From NCBI GenBank assembly GCA_910577375.1, contig CAJTLT010000001.1, positions 54,952 through 118,951 on the forward strand: DNA of 64,000 nucleotides, given 5' to 3'. The notes under the pieces are model-generated. The model worked only from the letters and a program-made list of their open reading frames with translations. It was not told the origin of the DNA and did no database searches. The stretch is from an uncultured Christensenella sp. GTDB lineage: Bacteria > Bacillota > Clostridia > Christensenellales > Borkfalkiaceae. Both the position numbers and the translations under genes were made by a program. Below are positions 34,145 through 43,096 of this stretch, in pieces; positions within the stretch are counted from its first letter, which is position 1, and each line of letters opens with the position of its first letter.

Positions 34145-36352
34145 ATGGGAAAGAAAAAGATTATAAGCGGCGTTCTTGCAACTTCGATTGCGCTTGCCGC
34201 AACTTTGGGCGGTTGTTCTTTGGTATCTTCGAATACCGCCGCGGATATGAATCAGGTTATCGCGGAGGTCAACGTTGCAAATGCGGCGGCTCTTGACAGC
34301 GAGCTTAAAGAATTTAAAGACGCGGTCGGCACTTCCAAAGTCATAAAAAGGGAGCTTATAGCATACTTTTTAAACGTAGGCTCGACTTATATCAACCAAT
34401 ACGGTCAGACATACGAGCAGGTTTTCAATATGCTCGTAAACAGCCTTGTTGAAAACAGCGTTTTAACGCAGTATTCGACTTTGTATCTTCTTAAAGACAA
34501 GGCTGAAAAAGAGAGCAAAACTTCGGCTCAGATTATAGCCGAGTACAATGCTTTCTCTTCGCAAACCCAAAAATACGAATGGCTTTTGGGCAGCGAAAAC
34601 GTCGGCAAGGATAACGTGGAATACAGCGACGAGGTATACCTTGCAAAATATTCGCTTTATTCTTCGATTAACTCTGCAATCGATTCTTACGAAAAAAGAA
34701 TTATAAAAGAGGACGGCTCTTCCGCGGGCACGGATACGCGAACCGCTCCTTCCGGAGTAGATACAGAAAGGGAAGATTATTATCCGAAAACCTCCGACGG
34801 CAAGCTTGATTATAACGTTTATACGGGTTATAAAAAATACTTACTTGCAGACAGCGGCGTGTATCAGAAAGACCCCGTTGAAGGAACTACACGCGTAACA
34901 AGAATAAGAGCTTATAACGATTTCATAAGTTCGCTTGCGTCCTCCGGTTTTACGCTTGTAAACAATAACGAAAATTTAAGAGATATTCTTTCTTTGCAAT
35001 ATATCGAAGACGAATACGCAACTCAGCTCGAACAGCAGATTATCAGTAAATATTACGACGTTTATGAAAAGGACCAGGAAGAGCTGTTAACGGCAGGAGA
35101 AGGCGAAAGCGCTTATGCGTATATTCAGGCTATTTATGAAGACAAGCTCGGTCTTCAGACAAGAACGTACGGAAAAGACGAAAGCGCGTTTTCTTCGGCT
35201 CTCGGCAACATGAACGACAGCACTTTCGTTCTCTATGCTCCCGATACGCAGGATACGGGCAAATACGGATTTGTATACAATATTTTGCTTCCGTTCAGTG
35301 CAACGCAAAGTGCGCAGCTTAAATCTTTGCAGTCGCTTTATGCCGACAGTGACCTCGACGGCGGATATAAACCCGAATATTATATTGCAAGAAACGAAAT
35401 TTTAAATCAGATTACAACTACCGATCAGCGTTCGGCTTGGTTCAACGGAGAAAAAGAATACGCGTTCAAGGCTGATGCCTCCGCTGAATTTTACGGCAAA
35501 AATAACGGCAGAGAATATCTTTTCTTTGAAAACAACCTCACCGATGCGGAAAGATATGAAGAGCTTGATAAATATTACGGCAAATACGCTTATAACGGAA
35601 AGGTTGTAAAAAGCAAAGACGATTATATTCTTGCTCCCAATACTCTCAATATGGATACAATGCTTGACGAGTTCGCCGCTTATGTTGAATATGCCTGCGG
35701 TCGGCCGGTGACAGTCAATAAGGTTTCAGATTACGGCGAGGCAATCAAGAACGATAAAACCGCTCTTTACAAAAAGGTAAGCGGCAAAGATAAAATAGAT
35801 TATTCCAACTTTATTTATGCTACGGGCAGCGTAGGATTTACCAATACCGACGACGCTTACAACAGAGAAAACTTCCTCAAAAAGGACGGAGAAAATTCTC
35901 AGGCAAGCGAACAATACAAAGCTCTTTCGGCAGTTAACGAACTGCAATACGCATATACAACCGATACGGGCGTGCTTTCGCAATACGTCGGCTACTCGGT
36001 TGACGCCGGCGACACAAGTTATATAAAAGAATTCGAACATGCCGCACACGAGGCAATAAATAAGGGCGCGGGAAACTTTGCGGTTTGCGCGGGCGATTAC
36101 GGCTGGCATCTTATTTACGTAACTTATACTTTTGACAATACAGGCTCGGCGCAATACAGCCCCGACTGGAAAACCAACGTAAAAGTAAAAGGCACGTTTG
36201 AAAACATTTTTTACGAATGGATAAAGGATAACGACCTTAAGGATATTTCGTCAACGAGAAGAACGCAGATTATAACGGCGCTCAATCTTGAAGGAAATAC
36301 GGTTACCAAATACGAAAACACCTATAAAGATTTGCTTGAATTGGATAAATAA
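34145..36352 (+). CDS. Large PrsA/SurA-like lipoprotein
   Basis: A 735-residue secreted lipoprotein starting at ATG 34145 behind CGGAG. The signal peptide ends in the lipobox LGGC. The segment after it (DSELKEFKDAVGTSKVIKRELIAYFLNVG) is helical as in SurA/PrsA N-domains, and near residue 670 GDYGWHLIYVTYT resembles the closing strand of a parvulin rotamase domain. The middle 500 residues do not match anything I know. Position after mfd is the usual place for PrsA-type foldases in Firmicutes, so an extracytoplasmic folding role is likely. The length is about twice that of standard PrsA. Confidence 0.65.
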   Translation: MGKKKIISGVLATSIALAATLGGCSLVSSNTAADMNQVIAEVNVANAAALDSELKEFKDAVGTSKVIKRELIAYFLNVGSTYINQYGQTYEQVFNMLVNSLVENSVLTQYSTLYLLKDKAEKESKTSAQIIAEYNAFSSQTQKYEWLLGSENVGKDNVEYSDEVYLAKYSLYSSINSAIDSYEKRIIKEDGSSAGTDTRTAPSGVDTEREDYYPKTSDGKLDYNVYTGYKKYLLADSGVYQKDPVEGTTRVTRIRAYNDFISSLASSGFTLVNNNENLRDILSLQYIEDEYATQLEQQIISKYYDVYEKDQEELLTAGEGESAYAYIQAIYEDKLGLQTRTYGKDESAFSSALGNMNDSTFVLYAPDTQDTGKYGFVYNILLPFSATQSAQLKSLQSLYADSDLDGGYKPEYYIARNEILNQITTTDQRSAWFNGEKEYAFKADASAEFYGKNNGREYLFFENNLTDAERYEELDKYYGKYAYNGKVVKSKDDYILAPNTLNMDTMLDEFAAYVEYACGRPVTVNKVSDYGEAIKNDKTALYKKVSGKDKIDYSNFIYATGSVGFTNTDDAYNRENFLKKDGENSQASEQYKALSAVNELQYAYTTDTGVLSQYVGYSVDAGDTSYIKEFEHAAHEAINKGAGNFAVCAGDYGWHLIYVTYTFDNTGSAQYSPDWKTNVKVKGTFENIFYEWIKDNDLKDISSTRRTQIITALNLEGNTVTKYENTYKDLLELDK

Positions 36353-36360
36353 GGTTTAAT

Positions 36361-37182
36361 ATGGAAATTTGGCAGGCTGTAATTCTCGGCTTGGTGCAGG
36401 GCTTAACTGAATTTTTACCGGTATCTTCGTCGGGACACGTCGCCTTTTTTCAGGGCGTTTTCGGAATCAGCGAAAACGATATCGCGCTTTTTTTCACGAT
36501 AATTCTTCACCTCGGCACTCTTGTTGCCGTATGTGTGGTATTCTGGCGAGACATTCTCGGATTGTTTAAAAAGCCCTTTAAAACTCTCGGGTTTCTTGTG
36601 CTTGCGTCGATACCCGCTGCAATTGCGGGCGTAGTATTCGAAGTGCTTGATTTGGACGAAATACTTCTCAGCCCGCAGTATATGGGGATAATACTTTGCG
36701 TATTCTTCCTTTTAACGGCAACGTTGCTTTTCGTAACAGAAACTGTCGTAAAGCGCAGACAGAACGAATTGCCCTTATGTTTTAAAACAGTAATTCCTAT
36801 GGGCGTTGCACAGGCTTTTGCCGTTCTCCCCGGAATTTCAAGGAGCGGTTCTACAATCTGTGCCGGAACTTTGGCGGGGTGCAAAAGCGAAGAAGTCGCA
36901 AAATTCTCATTTATAATGAGTATCCCCGTAATTTTGGGCAGTTTCATAATAGAACTGTTTTTGGGCCTTCGTAGCGGAGAAATACAGGAAAGCTTTGTAA
37001 GCGGAGGGGCTACGCTCGGATGGAGTATAGCGCTCGGGTTTATAATTTCGGCGCTTGCGGGCTTATTTGCGATAAAGGTTATGCTTAAAATAATCAAAAA
37101 GGCAAACTATAAATGGTTCAGTTTGTATCTTGTGCTTATGTCCATAACTTGTTTAGTTCTTCATTTTACTTTTTTTAATTGA
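36361..37182 (+). CDS. uppP: Undecaprenyl-diphosphatase
   Basis: UppP (BacA) recycles undecaprenyl pyrophosphate for cell wall synthesis and can confer bacitracin tolerance. The 273-residue membrane protein has both catalytic motifs: QGLTEFLPVSSSGH near the N-terminus and PGISRSGSTI in the centre. It begins 8 bases after the lipoprotein gene. Confidence 0.96.
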   Translation: MEIWQAVILGLVQGLTEFLPVSSSGHVAFFQGVFGISENDIALFFTIILHLGTLVAVCVVFWRDILGLFKKPFKTLGFLVLASIPAAIAGVVFEVLDLDEILLSPQYMGIILCVFFLLTATLLFVTETVVKRRQNELPLCFKTVIPMGVAQAFAVLPGISRSGSTICAGTLAGCKSEEVAKFSFIMSIPVILGSFIIELFLGLRSGEIQESFVSGGATLGWSIALGFIISALAGLFAIKVMLKIIKKANYKWFSLYLVLMSITCLVLHFTFFN

Positions 37183-37190
37183 TAAAACAA

Positions 37191-37220
37191 AAAAGCCCGG
37201 AATAGTTTTCCGGGCTTTTA
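37191..37220. terminator. Bidirectional terminator between uppP and XRE gene
   Basis: The stem AAAAGCCCGG/CCGGGCTTTT serves both convergent genes. Confidence 0.85.
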
Positions 37221-37227
37221 AAAATTT

Positions 37228-37434
37228 TCAGTAGTCGGATTTTCCCAAAATAAAATCCGTGCTTGTTCCGAAAAATTCGGCTATATTTATCAACGCGTCA
37301 AAACTGCATTCTCTCTGACCGTTTTCCCAATATGCAATAAGTCTTGCGGAAACGTTTAAATTTGTTGCAAGCTGCGCGCGCGAATAACCGTTGTCTATCC
37401 GTAATTCTCTTAATCTTTCGCCGAATTTGTTCAT
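37228..37434 (-). CDS. XRE-family DNA-binding protein
   Basis: A 68-residue single-domain Cro/CI-type regulator: MNKFGERLRELRIDNGYSRAQLATNLNVSARLIAYWENG, with the recognition helix around SARLIAYWENGQRE. It is divergent from the ABC transporter genes, and the shared intergenic region carries two inverted repeats that are likely its operators. Confidence 0.9.
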   Translation of the reverse strand: MNKFGERLRELRIDNGYSRAQLATNLNVSARLIAYWENGQRECSFDALINIAEFFGTSTDFILGKSDY

Positions 37435-37445
37435 ATCGCCATATT

Positions 37446-37497
37446 AGAACAAAATGTTCTTAATTTGCTTGACTTTGAACTATCTGTTCAATATAAT
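37446..37497 (+). promoter_or_regulatory. Divergent control region: two operators and the ABC promoter
   Basis: Promoter TTGACT (37469-37474) and TATAAT (37492-37497) are 17 bases apart. That spacer is itself an inverted repeat, TTGAAC-N5-GTTCAA (37475-37491). A second one, AGAACA-N3-TGTTCT, lies at 37446-37460, beside the XRE start. A repressor on both would shut the transporter and its own gene. Confidence 0.8.
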
Positions 37498-37519
37498 ATA
37501 CGTAACTGCAGGTGCAAAA

Positions 37520-38296
37520 ATGACTGAAATATTAAAAGTAGAAAATTTAAAAAAGAGTTTTACTCTTTCAAAAAAACAGCAAAAAATCGAAAGGACAAAC
37601 CTTAAAGTAAAGGTGGCGGTCAACGATTTGTCTTTTACCGCGTACAAAGGTGAAATTTTCGGGCTGTTAGGTCCTAACGGTGCGGGTAAAACCACAACTT
37701 TGAGAATGCTTGCAACGCTTATAAAGCCCGACAGCGGCAATGCTTTTATAGACGGCAAAAGTATTATTACGGAAGAAAAGGAAGTTCGCCGCAAAATAGG
37801 GTTTCTTACAAGCGAACTTAAATTGGAAGATTTCTTTACGCCGAATTATCTGTTCGGGTTTTTCAGCGAACTGTACGGAGTTGACAAAACGGTAGCCGCT
37901 CAAAGAAAGCAGTCGCTGTTTTCAAAATTCGGTATAGACCGTTTTGCGGAAGTCAAGCTTGCAAATCTTTCCACGGGTATGAAGCAAAAAGTTTCGCTTG
38001 TTATTTCAATAGTTCACAACCCCGACCTGATAATTTTCGACGAGCCGACAAACGGGCTTGACGTTTTGACTGCAAAAGTCGTAACGGACTTTTTGGAAGA
38101 GCTGCGCGCAGAAGGGAAAACGATTATACTTTCCACGCATATTTTCAGCCTTGTTGAAAAGCTTTGCGACAGGGTGGGCATAATAATCAACGGAAAACTT
38201 ACTGCGCTGGACACGCTTTCAAACATTACCGCAGAAAAAAATCTTGAAGATACTTTCTTTGAACTGTATGAAAAAACAACGGGAGAAAAGTTATGA
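37520..38296 (+). CDS. ABC transporter ATP-binding protein (NatA-like)
   Basis: A 258-residue ATPase with Walker A GPNGAGKTTTLR, signature LSTGMKQKVSL, and Walker B LIIFDEPTNGLD. The sequence is closest to NatA and other ABC-2 exporters. The ATG at 37520 gives the normal N-terminus MTEILKVENLKKSF; the frame open upstream crosses the promoter. It overlaps the permease by four bases. Confidence 0.93.
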   Translation: MTEILKVENLKKSFTLSKKQQKIERTNLKVKVAVNDLSFTAYKGEIFGLLGPNGAGKTTTLRMLATLIKPDSGNAFIDGKSIITEEKEVRRKIGFLTSELKLEDFFTPNYLFGFFSELYGVDKTVAAQRKQSLFSKFGIDRFAEVKLANLSTGMKQKVSLVISIVHNPDLIIFDEPTNGLDVLTAKVVTDFLEELRAEGKTIILSTHIFSLVEKLCDRVGIIINGKLTALDTLSNITAEKNLEDTFFELYEKTTGEKL

Positions 38297-39423
38297 GAAA
38301 CATATTTACAATAATAAAGAAAGAATTCGCCCGTTTTTTCAAAGATAAAAGAATGGTTATTACCGTGCTTTTACCCGGACTGCTGATTTATATTTTGTAT
38401 TCTTTAATGGGTAGCGTGTTTTCCGGTATGGGCGGCGTTGATGAAGATTATAAACCTACCGCGTGCGTAATTAATGCGCCGTTACCCGTAAGCTCTTCGC
38501 TTTCGCTTGCGTTTGCCGTTTCAAACGAAGCTATGACGGAAGAAGATGCAAAACAGAAAATAAAAGACGGAACGCTTGACGTTCTTGTTATCTTCCCCGA
38601 AGATTTTTCTTTGGAAATAGGAGAAACCCAGCAGAATGTAAAAGTTTTTTACAATCTGGCAAAAGATAATTCGTCTTACGGTTATCAGCTTATGACGGCT
38701 TTTCTTAACGCGATGAATAAAACTGCGTTTACCGTAAACTTCGGAGATGAGCAATATAATCTTGCCGACGATTCGAGTATGGCGGTTAAGATGATGTCAA
38801 TGATTGTTCCTATGCTGATGTTCGCGCTGTTGGCGTCGGCGTGCATAGCTGTTGCGCCAGAAAGCATCGCGGGAGAAAAGGAAAGGGGTACTATGGCGAC
38901 CATGCTTATAACCCCTGTTAACCGTGTGGAGATTGCGCTTGGAAAAATAATCAGTTTGTCGTGTTTTGCGCTAATCAGCGGAATATCAAGTTTTGTGGGC
39001 GTAATTTTATCGTTGCCAAAGCTTATGGACGGCGCGCTGAATTTAACCGAAATCCCTTACGGAGCGGGCGAATATTTTATGATTTTCGGGCTTATAGTTT
39101 CCATAGTGTTGGTTATAATTTCCGCGTTTTCAGTTCTTTCGGCGCTTGCAAAAAGCGTAAAAGAGGCGGGTACGCTTATAACTCCGTTAATGATGGTGAT
39201 AATTCTGATGGGGATGGCCTCTATGGTTGTAAGTTCTCCGTCGGTTTGGCTGAATTTAATACCCTTGCTTGGTAGCGGGCTTGCAATATCTTCTATAATG
39301 TCGCTTACGGCTTCGCCGCTTGGCGTGGGGCTTGCCGTGCTTTCAAATATAATTGCCGCCGCTTTGCTGGTTGTTTTGCTGGCGTTTATGTTCAAAAGCG
39401 AAAAAATAATGTTCAAAAAATAA
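38293..39423 (+). CDS. ABC-2 type permease (NatB-like)
   Basis: A 376-residue membrane subunit with one N-terminal membrane helix, a large external domain (residues 50-165), then five or six helices including the ABC-2 signature area AGEKERGTMATMLITPVNRVEIALGKI. With the ATPase it forms an exporter of NatAB type, which includes sodium and drug or lantibiotic exporters; substrate unknown. Confidence 0.9.
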   Translation: MRNIFTIIKKEFARFFKDKRMVITVLLPGLLIYILYSLMGSVFSGMGGVDEDYKPTACVINAPLPVSSSLSLAFAVSNEAMTEEDAKQKIKDGTLDVLVIFPEDFSLEIGETQQNVKVFYNLAKDNSSYGYQLMTAFLNAMNKTAFTVNFGDEQYNLADDSSMAVKMMSMIVPMLMFALLASACIAVAPESIAGEKERGTMATMLITPVNRVEIALGKIISLSCFALISGISSFVGVILSLPKLMDGALNLTEIPYGAGEYFMIFGLIVSIVLVIISAFSVLSALAKSVKEAGTLITPLMMVIILMGMASMVVSSPSVWLNLIPLLGSGLAISSIMSLTASPLGVGLAVLSNIIAAALLVVLLAFMFKSEKIMFKK

Positions 39424-39427
39424 ATAC

Positions 39428-39468
39428 AACAAAAAAACGGCTTTCGATAAAAAGCCGTTTTTTGTTGC
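39428..39468. terminator. Bidirectional terminator: ABC operon and SRP RNA
   Basis: The stem AAAACGGCTTT/AAAGCCGTTTT has A and T runs on both sides, serving the plus-strand permease and the minus-strand SRP RNA. Confidence 0.8.
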
Positions 39469-39480
39469 AAAAATAAATAC

Positions 39481-39746
39481 TGTGCAGTCTTTTTTGCCGA
39501 AACAAGCCGAAGCGTAAACCTTACAGGTAGCTCCCTCAAAGCAACCTTATGGCACACCGACAGGTCTGTTTAGTGCTGCTACATCCCTGTCCTGACACGG
39601 TTCGCAGTTGACGGTTGCATAAGACCTTGATATCAACACTCCTTATAAGGCGCAGCCTTCCACTTGCTTCGTCGGGAAAGACGATTCGGTCCTGCTATTG
39701 CGGATTGCAGGTTCAGGGCACCGCAAACTCCCCACTTAGCACAGCG
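39481..39746 (-). ncRNA. ffs: Signal recognition particle RNA, large Gram-positive type
   Basis: On the minus strand the 5' part has GTGCTAAGTGGGGAG and GCGGTGCCCTG, the Alu-domain start seen in B. subtilis scRNA. The S-domain hairpin carries GTGTCAGGA...GTAGCAGCAC, which binds Ffh. The ends pair through CTGTGC and GCACAG. At about 266 nt it is the long form with an Alu domain. Confidence 0.9.
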
Positions 39747-39751
39747 CATTA

Positions 39752-39780
39752 AGTATAAGCGATTTATAAGTTTTTTGCAA
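39752..39780 (-). promoter_or_regulatory. SRP RNA promoter
   Basis: On the minus strand, TTGCAA (39775-39780), 17 bases, TATACT (39752-39757), just before the RNA 5' end. Confidence 0.75.
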
Positions 39781-39794
39781 GCTTTTTTAATAGC

Positions 39795-39823
39795 TTGACA
39801 ATTTTTTGCCTATAACTTAAAAT
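39795..39823 (+). promoter_or_regulatory. mrp promoter
   Basis: TTGACA (39795-39800), 17 bases, TAAAAT (39818-39823). Confidence 0.75.
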
Positions 39824-39849
39824 ATATAAAAATTAAACAGGCGGATTTT

Positions 39850-40680
39850 ATGGCTGATTGTAATCACGATTGCTCTTCCTGCGGGGAAAACTGTTCCACG
39901 CGCGATAAAAAGAGTCTTTTGAAAAAACCTCATGAAATGAGCGATATTAAAAAAGTAATTGCCGTAGTCAGCGGAAAGGGCGGCGTAGGCAAGTCTATGA
40001 CTTGTGCGCTTCTTGCGGCGGCGGCGCAAAATAGCGGTAAAGTGACTGCGGTTATGGACGCAGATATTACCGGACCTTCGATTCCGAGAATGTTCGGCGT
40101 AACAGAGCGGGCTATGGGGTCGGATAACGGAATTTTACCCGTTGTTACCGAAGGCGGAGTGCAGGTTATGTCTATGAACGTACTTCTGGAAAATGAGGCT
40201 GAACCGGTTGTGTGGCGCGGCTCGTTGATTTCGGGTACGGTTTTGCAATTCTGGACAGACGTTATCTGGAGCGGCGTCGATATAATGTTTATAGATATGC
40301 CGCCCGGTACGGGCGATGTGCCTTTAACGGTTTTTCAAAGCATTCCCGTTGACGGCATTGTGGTTGTTACAACTCCGCAGGATTTGGTCGGTATGATTGT
40401 TCAGAAAGCCGTTAATATGGCTCAGATGATGAACATTCCTATTTTGGGCATTGTCGAAAATATGAGTTATATAAAATGCCCCGATTGCGGCAGAAAAATT
40501 TCCGTATTCGGTGAGAGCAACGTTGACGCTATTGCTATGGAATACGGAATACCCAACGTTGCAAAATTGCCCATAGACCAAAGCTTGACAAAAGCCGCGG
40601 ATAACGGAAAAATCGAAGAGGTTGAAAATAATTACCTTACTGACTTTTTTAATAAAATAGCAAAAAAGATAAAAGCTTAA
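39850..40680 (+). CDS. mrp: Mrp/NBP35-family Fe-S carrier ATPase
   Basis: A 276-residue P-loop protein with the deviant Walker A GKGGVGKS, the DADITGPSIPRMFG motif and the C-terminal CPDCG pair that binds a bridging iron-sulfur cluster. The N-terminus is Cys-rich (CNHDCSSCGENC), as in ApbC/Nbp35 proteins with a second cluster. It probably hands Fe-S clusters to apoproteins such as the fumarase and aconitase-type enzymes encoded nearby; partners are inferred. Confidence 0.92.
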   Translation: MADCNHDCSSCGENCSTRDKKSLLKKPHEMSDIKKVIAVVSGKGGVGKSMTCALLAAAAQNSGKVTAVMDADITGPSIPRMFGVTERAMGSDNGILPVVTEGGVQVMSMNVLLENEAEPVVWRGSLISGTVLQFWTDVIWSGVDIMFIDMPPGTGDVPLTVFQSIPVDGIVVVTTPQDLVGMIVQKAVNMAQMMNIPILGIVENMSYIKCPDCGRKISVFGESNVDAIAMEYGIPNVAKLPIDQSLTKAADNGKIEEVENNYLTDFFNKIAKKIKA

Positions 40681-40689
40681 TTTAAGCAA

Positions 40690-40729
40690 AATAAACCCCC
40701 GAATGAATATTCATTCGGGGGTTTTATTC
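40690..40729. terminator. Bidirectional terminator between mrp and TIGR03915 gene
   Basis: The stem ACCCCCGAATGA/TCATTCGGGGGT with A and T flanks lies between convergent genes. Confidence 0.9.
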
Positions 40730-41455
40730 TAAGTCGTTTTTTTCGGGCAGATATTTCCAATATCTCACGGGCATACTGCGTTTCATTTGCTTTTCGTGCG
40801 GTCGCTCTTTTATATTTACCGTTTTATAATACTTTTTCCAGAGCGTTTCAAATGCCCGTTCGTATTCGGATAAACAAATTTCCGCTTCGCCGGCATAGCC
40901 GATAATCCATTCATATCCATTGTACATTCCCGCTTTTTTTCGCTTTACGTCATGGATAACAAATCTTTCCGCCTTAAACCTTGCCGCAAAATGCGGCATA
41001 AGTAGCTCCGTTATATCGTTGTCTGGCGAATAAGGGGCGTAAAGCGCTCCGCCCGAAATTTCCATAAACCGCAACAAGCCTTTTAATCTGTGGGTTTCGC
41101 CGTTAATTTTATATATAATATCGTTGAAATCTATAACTTCCCGCAAGTTATAAGCTTTTTTTATGGGCGATTTGGCTTGTAAAAGCCTGCGTATATACTC
41201 CAAAGCTTTTTGTTCGCGTAACGGGTCGCAACTCCGGAGAACAAGCAAAATATCGTCCGTCGCTTCGCTGTCATACCGTAAAATTCCCTGCTTTACGCGT
41301 TCGCTTTTTTCTGCGTCGCTTTTTATGTGTATAACTTCGCTGTCAAGCGAAAGCTGTATTTCATTATCTGAAGTAATTATACAATCTTCATTAAACGAAT
41401 AAAACACCGCGGTGAAAAAACAATCGGGTGTGCCGTCGCAAATAAAAATTTTCAT
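40724..41455 (-). CDS. TIGR03915-family putative DNA repair protein (DUF4130)
   Basis: The 243-residue protein matches the DUF4130/TIGR03915 family: an N-terminal FICDGTPDCFFTAVF, a central NLREVIDFNDIIYKINGETHRLKGLLRFM and a late FAARFKAERFVIHDVKRKKAGMYNG. The family resembles a uracil-DNA-glycosylase partner and is almost always paired with the radical SAM protein encoded just upstream. Biochemical activity is unproven. It is the second gene of a minus-strand operon with an SOS-type operator. Confidence 0.88.
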   Translation of the reverse strand: MKIFICDGTPDCFFTAVFYSFNEDCIITSDNEIQLSLDSEVIHIKSDAEKSERVKQGILRYDSEATDDILLVLRSCDPLREQKALEYIRRLLQAKSPIKKAYNLREVIDFNDIIYKINGETHRLKGLLRFMEISGGALYAPYSPDNDITELLMPHFAARFKAERFVIHDVKRKKAGMYNGYEWIIGYAGEAEICLSEYERAFETLWKKYYKTVNIKERPHEKQMKRSMPVRYWKYLPEKNDLE

Positions 41456-41480
41456 AGATATAACGTTTTTACCCGCAAAA

Positions 41481-42737
41481 TTACATTTCGCCTGTTAAGG
41501 CGGAAATCGCAACCGAGTTTTCCGAAAACATAGAAATTTGTTCTGTTATTTCGGCAGAACCGGCAAGAAGAAGAGAGGTTTTAACCTGCGCCAGACTTTC
41601 AGAACCGAAAAATTTCCCTTTGCAGGTTATAAAGTGTTTGGCTCTTTTTAATACTATGCGCATTTTTGCAAGATTCTCAAAGTCAAGCTTTGCAAATCTC
41701 CGCGCCTCAACAATTTTATACGCGCTTTTCGCGCCTATTCCTGGCACGCGCAATAAAACCGAAAGCGGGGCGGTGTTTATCTCTATGGGGAAGAGGTGCA
41801 TATTCCTCAAAGCCCATGCGCATTTCGGGTCGTATTCGGGTGAAAGATTTTCATTTTCCCCTACGATTTCATTAACGTCAAAGCCGTAATACCGTATTAG
41901 CCAGTCTGCCTGATACAGTCTGTGCTCCCGCAAAAGCCCCGCGCCGACGGCGGGCAGCTTACTGCTTTGCACTACGGGGATATAAGAAGAATAATAAACT
42001 CTGCGCAGTCCCATATTGCGGTAAAGCGCTTCCGTCAGCTTTAAAATCTGTCCGTCGCTTTCGGGAGAAGCCCCTATAATCATTTGTGTGGTTTGCCCCG
42101 CGGGTAAAATTTTGTTGCCGCGTATTTTGTTTTCTTTTTCGTAAGTTATCGCGTCGCGCAAACTTTTCATCGGTAATAAAAGGCTTGTTTTCGTTTTCTG
42201 CGGCGCAAGCAGTTTCAAAGAAGTTTCGCTCGGCAGTTCTATATTGTAACTCATTCGGTCAACCATACGCGCCGCCTTGAAAATCAGCGCGCTGTCCGCG
42301 TGCGGTATGCCTTTTAAATGAATATATCCGTTAAAGTGATAAATATTTCTAAGTTTAATCACCGTTTCGCACAAAAGCTCCATGGTTTTGTCCGGAGTTT
42401 CAAAAACGGCGGAAGAAAGAAAAAGCCCCTCTATATAGTTGCGTTTATAAAAATTGATAACAAGTTCGCAAATTTCGTCGGGCGTAAGTCTTGCCCGCGG
42501 TACGTCCGCGCTCCGTCTGTTCGGGCAGTACTCGCAGTCGAATACGCACTCGTTGCTCATAAGTATTTTCAAAAGAGAAATACACCTTCCGTCGGGGGTG
42601 AAGGAGTGGCATATCCCCCCGACGGAACCGTTGCCCAGCCCGCGGTTCTTGTTTACCCGATTAGAACCGGAAGAAGAGCATGATACGTCGTATTTAGCAC
42701 TTTCTGTTAAAATTTCAAGTCTTTCGGCGTCCAACAT
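41481..42737 (-). CDS. TIGR03916-family radical SAM DNA modification/repair protein
   Basis: A 418-residue radical SAM enzyme. The cluster-binding Cys motif is CVFDCEYCPNR (CxxxCxxC), preceded by SFTPDGRCISLLKILMSNECV. The C-terminal VPGIGAKSAYKIVEARR is a helix-hairpin-helix DNA-binding motif. The family is predicted to act on DNA, always beside TIGR03915, but its reaction is unknown. The LexA-like box at its promoter supports a damage-repair role. Confidence 0.9.
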   Translation of the reverse strand: MLDAERLEILTESAKYDVSCSSSGSNRVNKNRGLGNGSVGGICHSFTPDGRCISLLKILMSNECVFDCEYCPNRRSADVPRARLTPDEICELVINFYKRNYIEGLFLSSAVFETPDKTMELLCETVIKLRNIYHFNGYIHLKGIPHADSALIFKAARMVDRMSYNIELPSETSLKLLAPQKTKTSLLLPMKSLRDAITYEKENKIRGNKILPAGQTTQMIIGASPESDGQILKLTEALYRNMGLRRVYYSSYIPVVQSSKLPAVGAGLLREHRLYQADWLIRYYGFDVNEIVGENENLSPEYDPKCAWALRNMHLFPIEINTAPLSVLLRVPGIGAKSAYKIVEARRFAKLDFENLAKMRIVLKRAKHFITCKGKFFGSESLAQVKTSLLLAGSAEITEQISMFSENSVAISALTGEM

Positions 42738-42796
42738 AAGCGTATTTCCTCAAAATCCGCCGCTTATCGCATAAAAATACCCGAATTTACGATAAA

Positions 42797-42846
42797 CGAA
42801 CAAATGTTTGCTTTACTATAATATCACGCTCTGCAACCTTTGTCAA
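42797..42846 (-). promoter_or_regulatory. SOS-type promoter with LexA box
   Basis: Minus-strand TTGACA (42841-42846), 17 bases, TATTAT (42818-42823). CGAACAAATGTTTG at 42797-42810 fits the Firmicute LexA consensus CGAAC-N4-GTTYG and covers the start of transcription. Confidence 0.75.
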
Positions 42847-42861
42847 CGGTTTTTCCGTATA

Positions 42862-42890
42862 TTGACTAAAAAAATTTTTTGTGTTAAACT
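42862..42890 (+). promoter_or_regulatory. Promoter of the two-component system
   Basis: TTGACT (42862-42867), 17 bases, TAAACT (42885-42890). It is divergent from the SOS promoter and leaves a roughly 200-base leader. Confidence 0.6.
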
Positions 42891-42992
42891 GTCCGTGGTT
42901 GCCGCCAAAATACGTGTGTTTATATAATATGTTTGCTTGTGTAAAGCGGCAAAAATACAGCTTTTATTGTCTGTATAAAGGTATTCGGGCAA

Positions 42993-43013
42993 AAATTTTC
43001 ACCAAATTTTCAC
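42993..43013 (+). promoter_or_regulatory. Direct repeats, possible response-regulator box
   Basis: AAATTTTCAC occurs twice at an 11-base period (42993-43002, 43004-43013), the spacing bound by OmpR/PhoP-type dimers. Autoregulation is possible. Confidence 0.45.
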
Positions 43014-43096
43014 GCTTATTTTAACGGTTTATTATAAGAAAGTCGTATATTTTATGCAAGGCATAATAACTCACAAACCGAAAAAGGAGATTTAAA

